A stretch of DNA of 64,000 bases, from assembly GCA_021495925.1 (NCBI GenBank), contig JAKEKT010000022.1, positions 1 through 64,000 of the forward strand. The letters run 5' to 3'. Shown here in pieces: positions 1-12,413 of the stretch. The notes under the pieces are model-generated. The model had not been told where the DNA came from and made no database searches. It worked only from the letters and a program-made list of their open reading frames with translations. Both the position numbers and the translations under genes were made by a program. How positions within the stretch are numbered: the stretch's first letter is position 1; every line of letters starts with the position of its first letter. The stretch comes from Diplodia intermedia. Lineage: Eukaryota; Ascomycota; Dothideomycetes; Botryosphaeriales; Botryosphaeriaceae.

Positions 1-453
1 GAACTTACAGTTCGAACCCCCGAATTTCTCCGCTGCGGCCTCGAGACCGGCACCGCTCTCCAAAGAGGCGGCTGCAGGAGCACTCTCCTCCGGGAGGGGA
101 CCAGGAGCCACAGCGGAGAAGTCCTCCTCCTGCTCCTTCTTCTTGCCTTTCTTTACCTTCTTGCTCTTCTTCCTGTTCTTCTTCTTCTTCTTCGGCAGAG
201 GGGCAGCCGCCAACTGCTCCCTCACCCAAGCTGCACTGACGTACGGTGGCGCGTTCATTGTGGTGCGAAGCTCGTCCAACACCCGCTGGTCGTTGGCATT
301 CTCAGCCATGTGGTGGTCGTGGGCCTTGTCCAGCACGTCATTGAGGCGGGCCAGCCGCTGGGCCGGCGCCAGACTGGCATAGTCCGACGCCATCCAGTGG
401 CCTGCGCGCCACTGGCTGCTAAAGGGAATGGGGAGAGCGTTGGTGGAGGTCAT
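1..453 (-). CDS. Lys-rich protein of unknown function, 5' part (runs off the left edge)
   Basis: The reading frame opens with ATG at 453 (MTSTNALPIPFSSQW) and stays open for about 148 codons to the window edge. The sequence has a Trp/His-containing N-terminus, then a strongly basic stretch (about residues 88-106, runs of Lys with Arg), then a Glu/Ala/Pro-rich acidic part. The basic run could act as a nuclear or nucleolar targeting signal, which is inference. A consensus GTAAGT donor read on the minus strand sits at bases 3-8, so an intron probably begins there and the rest of the gene lies outside the window. I do not recognise the family. The start is chosen because it is the first ATG of the frame and the next 80 residues look like ordinary globular sequence. 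Confidence 0.6.
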   Translation of the reverse strand, partial: MTSTNALPIPFSSQWRAGHWMASDYASLAPAQRLARLNDVLDKAHDHHMAENANDQRVLDELRTTMNAPPYVSAAWVREQLAAAPLPKKKKKNRKKSKKVKKGKKKEQEEDFSAVAPGPLPEESAPAAASLESGAGLEAAAEKFGGSNCKF

Positions 454-3400
454 GTTGTTGTCGTTGTCGGTGTCGGAGTTGGTAGAGGCTGAAGAGGAAA
501 GAGTCAGGATCGGCAACGAAGAAAGATCTTATACAGGCTAAGCGAGAATTGCTAGATTGGAAGGAGCCCTATGGTGCAGATGGCCACTTGTTGCTATGGC
601 GATATGTGTTTGTTCGCTTTGGAACAGCATGGAAGAGTGAGATTGCCTAATCGGGAAGGGGCTCAATCACTTTCACGACAACCACCAGGCAACCACTTGT
701 GAAGGTGAATGGCCTTACCACAACTAAGCAGAGGTGACACGTTGACTCCTGGCCAATAGTGAGGAATAAGCACATAGTTTTCCACTCTCTGATACGTAAG
801 ATCGCAACCGCCTGCCATTCGTACTCACGTACAATGGCAAAGGAAACTATTCAACAAAGATAGTAAATACATGCAGTTTCCAGAACGTACAGTAAAAACA
901 TCTAAAGCAAACTTTCCACTACGAATGTTTCGTGGTTGGCTATGAAAACCACACGTCCGTTTACCATGCTTATAGCCTCCATTCCGTTACCACCATGGAA
1001 CTCACTCCACAATCCAACAGGGCAACGTAGCTAATATATACGGCCTTGGAGCTTACTTCCACCATTGGATAGTTGTATCTACTGCTCACGCACGAAGTCT
1101 TGGAAAGTCACGTCCATGTCTGGACAGTCGTTTTAAGTGCCCGCGTATGAGGGCTTAGAAGGCTCACATCTCCGCCTGTGCATTTGCTTCAATTTTCCCA
1201 TGACGATTCTACAAGACTTTAGAGTATACGCAGCACTTCTCCAGAAACGGCATGGGAAAGAGCATTCATGCTGGCTGTGGCACTTTCTCTGCAGAGAAAG
1301 CGCCTTGCCCGATGACGGCATGGAATTGCTAAAGATCAACGGTTGTCTACAGTTGCCATTATTCAGAGGCCGATGCGGGGAAACATGTTGCATGGACACC
1401 ACCGCCCTCACTCTGAGCTTCAACTGTCACCTGAACTCCAGCCGGCATGGACTCTGCATACTTCGAGACCTCCACTCACCTGCACACGGGTTTAGCGCGC
1501 CCGTGATGTCCAGCACGGGTATTAATTACTTAAGTCTCCACTTGAGCGCGGGTTACACTACTTGTTTGATATGGCGCTACAGGCGCGCATCAGGACGAAG
1601 TCTCGCCTCGAGGGGGCAAGACTTGTCGACCAAGAGCGGCTGGGCAGGACTCTGGTGGTGGTGATCAGCGCGCGCTTCCGCCGAGGCCGACATGGCCACC
1701 AGAGCTGTGGCAAAGCGTGGTGGTGTGAGTAGACATTATTCGGCTGGGCAGCTTGATGGCGCGTACGAAGTGCGGCAGCGCCCACGCGTGCGGACTCAGT
1801 CTGACGTACGTGGGCTCCGGCCTCTGGTCTCACCGCTCCTTTGGGAGCAGTCGCATGATAAGGGCGCGGTCGCGGTGGTTGACCGGTAGGCCAAACGGCG
1901 CCGAAACAGATCGTCTGCGCCAAGACTCGACGGGCCGCCGTTACGGTGGGGATGCTGCTACACGCGCCGGGCAGACGGTCAGACCGCTTGTCCTTGGTCG
2001 GAGATTTGTGTGAAGAGCAGCGGGCGCGGGCGCACGGCAGGCTGGAGTGGGGGAGCAGCAGCAGCCCGGGGCCGGGTGGAGGAGAGGGCGGCGGCGCTCA
2101 CATGGCCGCAACGGCTCGCAGGCTAAGCTTCGGGTGCGGCGACACAGAGATTGCATCTGGCGGTGCTGAAACACAGATCTCCGGGCCATCTCGCAGGACA
2201 CCCTCTTCATGCCGCCCCAGACAAAGCGATTGTTGAGGCGGCGGGCGCGGGGGTTGCACGGCAGCGGCGCGCGCAAGTAGGTGACGTCTGTATTCCGGCG
2301 GGCTGGCGCGCACTCCACAGCGGCAGGGCCAGTGCGTGCCGCTGCCCTTGCTCCACGCTGCCTGCGACAAGGTCGCCCGAAACGCCCGCGCCGCCTGCCA
2401 GTTCCCCAGTTCCCCATGCTCCTCTGCAGCTCGACGCCGGCGCCGGCGAGACAGCAGCACCACACCTACGCGCCCACACCAGGCCCTCAGCGCGGCGTGC
2501 ATCGCGATCGACGATCTGACGTCTGCGTCGCCGAGCCCGCGCGCACTGGCCCTCGCTGCAGCACGCACGCGCATGGCCGGCCGCAGGGCACAGGCTAAAG
2601 GGCCGAACCGCGACAAGTCCACCTCCGACTGATGAGATCCGCACGTCGCAGCTGCTGGTGTGTGGGCGTGGATGGTGGAGCCAGAGCGCGCAATCAAGCC
2701 GCGCCTGCCCCAGTCCGCCGCCGAGCGCCTGCCCGTCCAATCGCGCGCCTCGCCGGGCTGGCCTCATCCACTGCGACTGGCCCGCGACGCGGTGCGCGGC
2801 TGCCATGCTCTAGCTTTCTGCCGCTTCTAGCTATCAGTCTAGAGGCCTCCGTCGTCCGCTAATCGCCCTTATGACCGTACACCGCTGCTTTCGAACATCC
2901 ACCAACACCACCCCGGCGCCTGACGGGCCACTGTGACTCGTAGTCTCCAGCCGGGCCCTCCACCGCCTCATCCGGCCGAAGCCTTGCCAACTGCCGCAAA
3001 CCGCCCTGCCATGCGTTTTGACGTCTCCCGCCGCCGCCGACCCAGCGGGTCCCTCGTATCCTTCGCGGCAGTGCAGAAAGCTTGGAGGGGCCACGGCGAG
3101 CATCCTGGCGCTTCCCACCGCGCGCGATGCGATTGTTGGGCCCGGCAAAAGACCGGAGAGCAAGAGAGTGAGCAGGCAAGAACCGAACTACCCGTCTCCG
3201 GTATCCCCCGTTCAATACCTGATCCTTGCTAATGGGTGAACTATGGCTCCTCCTGGCCTTGCCTGTCCAGCCTCAAATAAACAAAACAGGGCTGAGGTGT
3301 CGACTTCGGACTTCGCCGCTCGACAAATTTGAGAATTCGAGTGCGGCCTGTGATGGTGAATCAAGGAAATCCCATACTAAGGCCATTTTAATGCGCCACC

Positions 3401-6400
3401 TGAGGCGCCGACGTTCCAACACATCCGATACGGAGTAGTGCCGACAGGTGGATGGTTGGCGGGGGCCACTCCGTCACCTGCACGAGATGAACGCCCTGTT
3501 GGGCTGTCACAGTCAGTCACAGTCAGCCCTGTGTCCAACTGACCCCTCGCGATCGAGAACCGAGAGGGAAGAAAAAGAAGGCGAGAGAGAACGAATACAC
3601 GGGGGTGCATGTGTCTGTGAACCATCCCTCATCTTTCTGTATCTGCGTGACTCTCGGGGCCAAGCGGAGGGACGAGAGACGCATCTAAACATTTCCAGCT
3701 CGCCAAAAGTGCCGGCCACACCCTCAAGTCGCATGTTTGGAACAGAGGAAACTTTGCCGGTGTCGATCGGGAGGGGACGCTCGATTGCGTATTCACTTTG
3801 CCTTCAGACGGTGAACTGATGAGAGCACCACCGTCGTCAGCGGATGGTTGGACAAGCAGAAACCGTAGCCCCATCGCTTCCACACAGTAAGCATCATCGC
3901 CATACTCATCGGACATGTCCGGGAACGGAAGATTTCCCGTTCGCAAAAGGTCGGTTTCCCCTGGTCTTTGGTCACCCCCACCCGCAGCAGGGCCTACCGT
4001 TTTAGCGCAGCTGCTCTGCAGCCACCCGGCTGCGCGACCAAGGCGAAGGAAGCTCGCCAAAGAGGTTGGTGTCTGACGAATGAGTCAAGTCTCGGCGAGG
4101 CGCCACCTCGCGAGAACTAGGAAAATACACCACCGGAAAAAGGGAAAGAGTGACGATGAGGGTCCAACAGGGTCCGGAAATAGCTCCCGAGTCATGGGCT
4201 GCTTGCGCACACCGATGGTGGCGAAGCCGCTCCTGCGAGCAAGAGCGAAAAGCACGCACGCAAACTGTATCTAGTAGGCCCTGACAGATCGATAGTCCAA
4301 CGTCTCTTTTTGATATCACTTCGTCATCCGCGGTCGTAAGCCACCCACCGGAAGCGGCGACGAGATGTCGAAAACAAGTAACGTCTCGAGCTTATCTGGG
4401 CTTTTTTCAGCTCTTGTCTCCTTCTTTCTGATATCCGAAGGAAGGAGGATCATCAAAAAGGCTAGGCCTAACTTTCGTTTCACTAACAGCTAGAGCGCCG
4501 CGCAATCCGGTTTCTCGTCCAGCCCCGCGCGGCGTCTGGCAAACAAACAACCCCACCGAGGGCGGTAGCGGTGGTAGTGATGGCGGTCGTGGTGGCGCCG
4601 CCGTGATGTACAGGCCGTCAAGGGGCATGAGTCAGTTGGGCCTGGGGCGAGGTTTCGGGGCACGAAACGTCCGGCATTTCCTGTCGAGGATATTGATCGG
4701 CGCGATACAGGAAGCCCGTGCTGCAGATGTTCAAAACCGGCGACGAAAATCACCCGGGGGAGGGTGGTTGGCCATAGTTCAGCGGCTACTCCGCTCGATA
4801 GTGATCAAGCTGGTTCTCCTTCCTGTGATCGTTTGTCGTCATGACAAGATTTGCTAGCGGACCGCGGGTCTGCCCTTGTACATACATACGAGAGCAAGGC
4901 GTAGGCTGGTCCATTCACTTAGCGCGCATCTGCGCGCGGGTGGGCGCTGCGCGTGTGCCGTACCTTTGCCGCACCTGAGCGTCGAAAAGGGAAAGGAAGC
5001 TTTGCCGTCAGTTCTTCAACTCTCATTCCCGGACCGGGCTTGCGCAGAAAGTGCGCGTGCCGCAGCATGGTCGTGCAAGGATGATCTCTCTCCCGCCTCC
5101 ATCCTATCTATGCTGACCCCAGCATCTTGCCTGTCTCGCTCTTCACAGTCTGCGCAGATGCGCAGTGGGAATAATGCCCGCTCGTTGTCTCGGCTTGTCA
5201 AACCGTGCTGCCTGCTGGGTGCTTGCACATACATGTGTCATGTTGCCATACCTTCCGTTTCCGACGAAAGCCCCCCCCGGCGCGTCTGCACTTTTGCTGA
5301 CCGTGGGTTTCTGCTACTTTTCTTAATACACCAGACGTCGTACCACTTTTGCCGCTGCCTTTCGATCGCCGAGCGTGACACCAGAAGCCCGCAGGGCATG
5401 CTTGAGTCATGCACAGGCTCGCAGGCATCAACTGCGCGATGACGGAAGAGCGAGCTGGGGTTGGGAACGGACGTGGGGATGGGATGGGATGGGATCGTAT
5501 CATCCCGACCTCTCTCTTTTCCTCTGCCTAGCACAAACACTAATCTTTCGGGGGGGTGTGCACCGGGGGAGAGAGCAGGTCCCCTCGCCCCGAGCTAGCA
5601 AGAGACCTGTTTGACGCATTTCTGCGTCAGGAGGAGCAGCTTAGTGATGATGAGTGTGGATATGGGGGGTGGGTAGTAGTCTGCGAGGGGCTGGAAGAGA
5701 AGAGACGATGGGAGGAGAATAGGGCACGTGGAGTCCGCCACTACCACCATGGCCGCGAACTACCACCCCGTCGCGGCTCCGCCAGTGGGTGAGCAAGTGC
5801 GGATTAGAAAGCCTCATGCTTCCTACACACAGCCTTGTTTGCTTGCTCATGCTATTGAGTCAATAAGCTCGGATTCGCTCTTAGCGTAGGATCCGGTGTT
5901 TGTTTTTTCCTATTCTTTCTTTGTGTGTCGTGTGTTATTATGCGTGGCGCTTATTGCTCACTGCTATCTTCCCCTTTTCCACTGTTTGCCCGTCAGCCTG
6001 GTAGGTGCTGACTGTGCTGTGCAGTCTGGGGATGTGTGTGGAGGATCGATCGGTCCACCCCTTCACATTGCTTTTTGGTGATTATGTTTTTGCTTTCTTC
6101 ATGACGGCAGCCGTGCGCGGCGCCTCAAGCGCCCACGCCGCCATGGCCGCCGCCGCCGCTCGAGATGTGGAAGGGGGGTGTGTCAGAGTCAGCACCCAAA
6201 AGCCGTGTGTGTACCTCCCGAATACTTTCGGTGTGTCAGGAGAGGACTCCGGTGGTCGCGTCGCCATCTCATCTCTTTGCTCAGCTGAGGGTGTGGGTGG
6301 GTAACGGTGGCCATGTCGCGGCGGTGGGCGAAGACGCGCCGACGCGCCGGGCGCGACTTTTTTCCTGCGCGCGCGCGTGTGTCGTCGTGTAAGGACGGAA

Positions 6401-8175
6401 ATGTGTAGAGGTATGTGCGTCGTGCCGCCGGGTGCGGTTGCGCTCAAGCCGCGGTCAGCCCATGCGGGCTGCTGCGCGGACGGCGGATGCGGGGAACATG
6501 GGGTGTAGAGAGGGGTGTTCTCGTGTGCAGTATGTAGCTTGCTGCCGGCTACCGCCGCTGCAGCCGCGGCGTTGGAGGGGTGGAACGCGTGGAGATTGGG
6601 CGGGCAGGGTGGACGGGGAGTGTGCGCATGAGGCGTGGACGGAGCTGCGATTGGCCAGATTGCCGGCGGGTCGGCGGCGATTGGATGGGTGCGTGCATGC
6701 ACCGCGCTCGCCCCGAACCACCCCTGCCTGGCCGGCTTCTTTTGGTCTTGTGTGTGGGCGCCGTCCATCACAACCTGTTTGAGGGCGTCGGGGCGAGCCA
6801 CCGGCGGCGGGCTGGGGTCGACGGGGCCGTGTGAAAAGGCCATGTAGTGGGTGGTGGGCGCGCCTCCTGTCTCTCCGGGCTTGGGCTGCACACCGGGCGC
6901 TAGGCGAGTCTCGAGATCAGATCAATGAGTCCGCCGGCACGACGGCGCTGATCGCGAGTGTCGCAATCTGTCTCTCTTGAACGGCGGTGCTCCAGGCGTT
7001 TCTTCTGACCTTACTCAGGCGTCGTTGAAGATCCAACATGCCTTCCTTCTTGGGCTACGTGGTTCTGTGGAAGCGCTAGAACAGACGCGACCCTCGGCGG
7101 CCCGACCGCAGGGATATGCTCTGCGCGAAACCGTCCGTCGAGCGGGCGCGGCTCGACAGGGAAGTGGCTTCCTCGCTTCACCGAGCAGCAGGGTTCACGT
7201 CCAAGGCAGAGTGGCAAGGGTCTAGGCTCGTGGGCGCTACGGCCATGGGTGAGCATGAGGCAGGGTTGTAGAGGGTGGATGCTATATGGAAATACCACGG
7301 TTTGCGCAGCATATCACACTCGAGCCGGTGCACTCCGAGCTGACAAGGCTGAGCCAGACGAGGATGATGGCCCATCACTCCTTATTGGCAACGTGCTCGA
7401 CATCGGATGCGTGAGGCGCAAGCCCTCAAGCCCTGTCACAGCCCTCTTTTGGCCTGCAGTCAAGCCATGGCATAGGATACGGGCCCCTCGACACTCTCGC
7501 AACGTGGCCAGTGGGCATGATATTGGGAGAAGATGGGATCCCGCGGAACAGCGCAATCCGCGGCTCGTACGCATGAAAGCCAAGTCCATGCGGATGAAGG
7601 CTTCGACTCCGAGTGGACGTGCCGCCGTGTCGTTGCAGTACCATGGCCGCGTTCTAGCATTTGATCGAACCGAACCAAGTGTGAAGCGACGCCGCTGGGA
7701 TTGCTACGCTGGCCACACGGACACAACGCTGGGGGTGGATCGCTAATCGTGCAACCGGTACTGGTTGGCTCGGCCTGCGAGGGCCGCCGAAGAGTAGCAT
7801 CCGCAACGCAGGTCGCCGTGGTTTGCATTAGTATATGTAGGAACTCGTGCTGGATGATTGGCCACGAGTGAAACTAGACCATGGGTGAGTAAGCAGCAAA
7901 GGCGCATATGATTAATTCCCTAAGCATCCTAGACTCCTTTGAACAGCCCGGGCAACGGAGGCAACAGGTGGCTTCTTCAGCCAAAATCTTACACTGCGAA
8001 GGCCGGGCCTGATGACTCGGATGTAGCGTCGCGGCTCGTTCGGAAGGCACTAAATGCATGGCATTTGGGCCCATCTGCGTATGCGGCTGCGCACTGGACG
8101 CGGTGACACCCCCAGCGACGCGTATATACGCGTCATGTCTATGTATGTAAACAAGTGGCGATACGAAGCGGCAAA
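454..8175. other. Long intergenic region, no convincing gene
   Basis: About 7.7 kb between the left-edge gene and the SFT2 3' end. The part from about 500 to 1,600 is moderately AT-rich with no long frames. From about 1,650 to 3,100 and 6,080 to 6,890 it is very GC-rich, which keeps several frames open on both strands at once; none has family features. Short repeats include GGGAT units near 5,476-5,496 and a 7-bp-arm hairpin at 5,612-5,629. I see no tRNA, 5S rRNA or transposase remnant. Confidence 0.6.
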
Positions 8176-9665
8176 TTAATCGTTCATCCATGCAGCAACT
8201 CGGTTGCCGCCAAACCGCGCAGCGAAGCGCAAGCCGGACGATCCCATCGGAAAATAAGAGACGAGATACCACAGCAGGCAGACCAGCTGCACGATCGCCG
8301 AGATGAGCGTGAGGATGGTCGAGTGTAGCTGTACCAGTCAATCACGCGCCCCGGAGCTTAACACGAGCAATCGCATGTGGCGGCTGGCGTGGGGGAGGGG
8401 GGTGGTGGGTGGTGGTGGTGGTGGTGGAGGCTGCAGAGGCTGTGTGGTTGGGGCGACAGGGGTGGACGGGTAGGAAAGCAAGTTTATCGATTGCAGGGGT
8501 GGCGGCACAGGGAAGCTTACTTACCCCCAGGGAAAAGTACAGCGTCAGTGCGATGCTGCCAAAGTACGCGGCAGTGAACGGCAAGCGAGGCCCCGAGGTA
8601 AGATGTTGCACTGGCAGCTTTGGTCAGCGCCTGATAAGATGGCGGCCCGAAAGAGGCAGAGGCTTGCTCACCATACTGCATTGGGCCCATCATGACCGCC
8701 CAGGAGGCCAAGAAGAGCACGGAGCCCATGGTCCAGCTAGGAAAAAACATCGAGCGTTAGCTGCTGCGGAACCCTGCATGACTGCCAGCTGATGTGATTG
8801 GAACATGGGCTCGAGGAAGTTGAGATTAGGTAGCGACGTCTGCAGTGCACCGCAGGTCGCACCCGCATGATCGCTGGTGGGGTAGGACCATGTCTCGGAA
8901 GGGGAACGTGGCTCACGACGGTCCTGGTGTAAGAGACGTCGCCACGGCTGCAGCGCAGCCGCTACAGCCTGTCAAAACGCATGAAAGCGGGCCCGCAATA
9001 CGAAGTGGACTGGCAGCTGAATGAAGACACGACGGGTCGCAAAGCGCACTTACAGGATGGCAAACTTCCTAGGCTTCAGCAGGAAGACGCCAGTAGGCAT
9101 CAGGGCGAAGCAGACGACGAACATGGCGGCGGCGGCAAGGTTCAGGCCGCCAAATATGAGCATCCTGTCCCATCGGCTTACTGTCCCCGGAACCCGTCAG
9201 CCAGTGCCTGAAGACTCATTTTTGCTCGCGCGCCTTTCAGGGTTGCCAAAGGTTGCACCCGCTCATGCAACCCTGACGCACGCGTAGAAGTGCAATACGC
9301 AGGAACTGCGCCCGGCCACCCCTCTTGCACAGATCTGCCCGGCGCAGGGTGCAGCGCCGTCAAACAGGCCGCTGATTCCCGGACAGCTGGACGAAGGACG
9401 GCAGGGCAGACGGTACGACAGGGCGACCCAGGCGGCAGGGCAGAGTAGACTTACGGGCAAGCCATCTCTCCTCTTCCTCGCGACGCGTCGGCGCGGGCAG
9501 CGGCGCTCCCGGGCTCTCGTGGGTCGGCAGCCTCACATATCCACCGCCGCCAAAAGGGTTGAGGCGGGTCCAGAGCGGTGTCTGCGCGGTGCTCACTGGC
9601 ATGTCAGGATCGCGCCGGCTCCACCCGAGCGAGTTCATAGAGTCGCGAAAGTTCTGTGACGCCAT
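8176..9665 (-). CDS. sft2: SFT2-family Golgi vesicle-transport membrane protein
   Basis: Sft2 proteins are four-helix Golgi membrane proteins that act with SNAREs in retrograde endosome/Golgi traffic. Five exons read on the minus strand: 9665-9455, 9180-9054, 8736-8672, 8610-8525 and 8328-8176, coding for 213 residues, close to the roughly 215 usual for the family. Family hallmarks in order are SMNSLGWSRR near the N-terminus, GYVRLPT and GAPLPAPTRREEE in the cytosolic head, LSRWDRML before helix 1, LLKPRKFAILWTMGS between helices 1 and 2, SGPRLPFTAAYFGS before helix 3, and a tail MGSSGLRFAARFGGNRVAAW. The ATG at 9665 matches the family start MASQNF; an ATG-like start 21 bases further upstream would add a non-conserved leader. 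Three of the four introns (274, 317 and 196 nt) are several times longer than others here. The gene is divergent from the bHLH factor. Confidence 0.93.
8399..8428. repeat. GGT-rich microsatellite inside an SFT2 intron
   Basis: A run of GGT units with one GGGT interruption lies inside the last SFT2 intron; on the sense (minus) strand it is an ACC run. Confidence 0.8.
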
Positions 9666-12413
9666 GGTTGCGGTGTGCAGAATCAAGCCGCCGGGGCCGT
9701 TTGATCGAGCACCAGAACGGCAGCGGCGGGAGCTTGGCTGGGAGCAGCTTCCTCAAGCGTGCAACCCGATCGGCGGCACTCGTATAGAAGAGGGCCGAGC
9801 AGCGTGCGAGTGTGTCTGGCGGCGCGGCGAAGAGGGCTAGCGCGGGCGGGAGGCGGCGAATATCGCGCTGATTTCGTGCAGATGATCTCCGCGATTGCGC
9901 TTGGGAGGGCGAGAGGTTGAGTATCCAGTGACCAGGGTGTCTGGCAGGGTCTCAGACAGCGAGGAGACGTGTGATTCGATCGGGGTGCGACTTGGCCGGG
10001 GCAGCAACGGGCGCGCAGCTGTCAAGGACGACGGCGGCGGGGCGGCGTGGGCGCTGGCGGGAGCGTGGCGCGGGCGCTGATTGGGCGGCGGGCGGCGGTG
10101 AGAGAGGCTGCGGGAGGGTGTGGTGGAAAGGGAGAGAGGGAGCGCGGCAGCTCTTTGAGGCCGCGGTGCTGCGCTCGCGATGTCTGCGGCCTGGGCCGAT
10201 CGGCGCGGGTTTGGGCTTAGGCGCGTGTCTCACTCGCTCCAGGCTGTGGCTGCGACGCGGTGCTGGGAAACGCACTGCCGCGATAGCAGCCCGCCGCGCC
10301 GGGCGGCAGCTTGCGCGCGCTCCGTGAGTCACTTGCGCGATGCCTTCATCATAGCATCATCCGCGTCCCGACTGACTGCGCGTCCGGGCGGTGATCTGAG
10401 ACTGCCCGCTCCGTGACCATCCACCCTAGACAGCGCAGGAGGGGGTGTGGCTGCGCGCTCGCGGGCAGCACCGCGCGCCGCGGAGCAGTGCATTGAAGCC
10501 ATATAACTGCCGCGCGCCCCTCGGGCCAATCCTCGCGCCCGTACCCCAGTGCTCGATCTCGGTGAACGCTGCTTTCCTGTTGCGCATTCCTCGCCGCCGC
10601 GACCAGCATCCCCCACCGCCGCCGCCCGCCAAATCTGGTAGCCTAAGCCCCCCGCGGCCAGTCACTGCGCGAGCCTCATCCCACCACGCCTGACCGCCTC
10701 GACGTCGGCCGCCCAACTCGAATTCCGGCGCTCTCGGCGGGCGACGTGAATTTACTCCTGTCAGCGCCGCCAGGCTTGACTGCACGCCCGAAGCCGGCCG
10801 CCCGTGTGCCCGCTCGGAAAGGCGACCCGTCAGCTTAATAAAGACCGCCTAGCACCCTCGCACCAGCGAGGCCCGGCTGGAGATCCTCAACTGAGCAGCG
10901 CCCGGGGACCCCGCCATCGTCACCTTCAACGTCCCACAGGCTCTGCGCCGAACGGCCTCCGCGCCCCCATCCACCGCCACCCGAGGCGACGGCAGCAAAG
11001 GACATTGAGCCGCTGTCCGCCCGCCGAACGACGCACTTGCCCGCACGAGCAAGCGCTGCACCGCCCGCACATCCGTCGCCGCACGCTTCCGACGGCTTCT
11101 TCGTGGCCTCCACCGCTCCTCCCTCCTCTCCTCCCTCGACTCGCCCAGGCAGCTCGCCGCCTCGGCCCTCTCCTCGCAAGTGAGTCCTCCCTGCGCCCTC
11201 TGGTGCGCGCCCGCCACGCCCCAGGTGGCGCCATCGGCAGCCCTCAGCCTTAGCAGTCCAGCGCATGAAGTTTCCACCTTGTGCGACTGCGTCTTCTGCT
11301 GCTGTGCACGCTTTGGGACGGTCCAGACGGTGGCCCCCGCCGCTGTCGCTGCTTTTCTGCGCTGCTGAGCCATTGTCTCATTGTGCGGCGCGCGCCACCG
11401 CCCATGCGCGTTCCTCTCCCGGGCGCCCTGGACGCTGTTCCCAATGCAAGCAGGCGAACTAACACGTTTTCGCAGCCTCCTCCCGCGAAGAGCAACACCG
11501 CAGTCCCGCCATCGATCTCGCTGGCTGCAGGCACAGTGTCCTTAGCACCTCTCCCTCACCCTAGCTCTGCCGCTGCTCCGCCGGCACCTGTCCCACGCGG
11601 CTCACCGACAGGACCCTCTTTGAGACGGGTTCCGCGCACGTCTGGCCTTTTCACGCAGTCAGCGACAGCAACTGTAAGCATTGCAGAGGTGCGTCGACCA
11701 CATCCCACGGCATCCAGGCGTGCAGGCTGCGGCCTCTTTCGGCTGCCAAGTGTCGCAAAAACGGCTGGAGCAATGCGAGGCTAACACTCTTCATGCAGAC
11801 GTTTGACGCAAGCTCGACAGATCAGTGAGGGTACATGCAAGCTTTGCCAGTTTCTCACAATCTCTCGAAGCCCATGTCCGCCTAGCTTGCCTAGCTTGCC
11901 TCACCGCGCTCTCACCAAACCGCAATCCGACTTTGCCATTAAAGCTACGCTCGCAACGGTCTCGTGCTGCCTGTCACCACCGTCCGCATAGTGTCCTGCT
12001 GCAAATATCGCAAACTCAGGCGTCAAGGGACCGATACGGAACCTTCCATCTAAAGAAGTCAGATCCGACCAATCCAGTGATGATCATAGGTGAGCAGTCC
12101 CATTCGCATTGATTTCTTTTGCCCAAGCGTCGGCGTCGCGTGTTGGCGGCCCGGCACCTCCCGTCATTTGAGGAAGGAAGCCTGGTGATGTGCGGTTGCC
12201 GCTCCAGGCATTCAGCTATTGTTGTGGCGGTGATCTTCGCCTATTGTGCTTTGGGCGATCGCTCAGGCATCCACCCTATAAGAGCCCCCGCTGACCACCC
12301 CTCCAGCCGACACCAAGATCACCCACTTCCCACCTTTCAGCGGCTACAACAAGCAACCAACCTGCAAATCGGACCTACGGCTCGACTCACCAGACACCGG
12401 TATTGACCCCGCC
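9666..12413. promoter_or_regulatory. Divergent SFT2 / bHLH promoter region and long bHLH leader
   Basis: About 2.75 kb between two divergent start codons. It is GC-rich up to about 11,800 and then more pyrimidine-rich. A TATAAG element at 12,277-12,282 lies about 135 bp upstream of the bHLH ATG. No conserved protein reading is seen on either strand; the several open frames overlap in opposite directions and lack family features. Whether the bHLH mRNA has a long or spliced leader cannot be told from sequence alone. Confidence 0.5.

Noticed and set aside
1137..1664. 175-codon open frame on the plus strand
   Set aside because: Starts at a non-ATG codon, is unusually rich in Cys, His and Leu, and is matched by an open frame on the other strand. 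No recognisable features.
2098..2806. Two overlapping frames of about 199 codons on the minus strand
   Set aside because: Both lie in the most GC-rich part, overlap each other and plus-strand frames, and are Arg/Ala-rich as random GC-rich DNA would be.
6082..6891. 269-codon open frame on the minus strand
   Set aside because: Low-complexity Pro/Ala/His/Arg composition in very GC-rich DNA, other frames also open, no domain or motif.
7249..7746. 165-codon plus-strand frame
   Set aside because: Some stretches look protein-like, but the minus strand is open across the same region, no motif is visible and no intron structure suggests itself.
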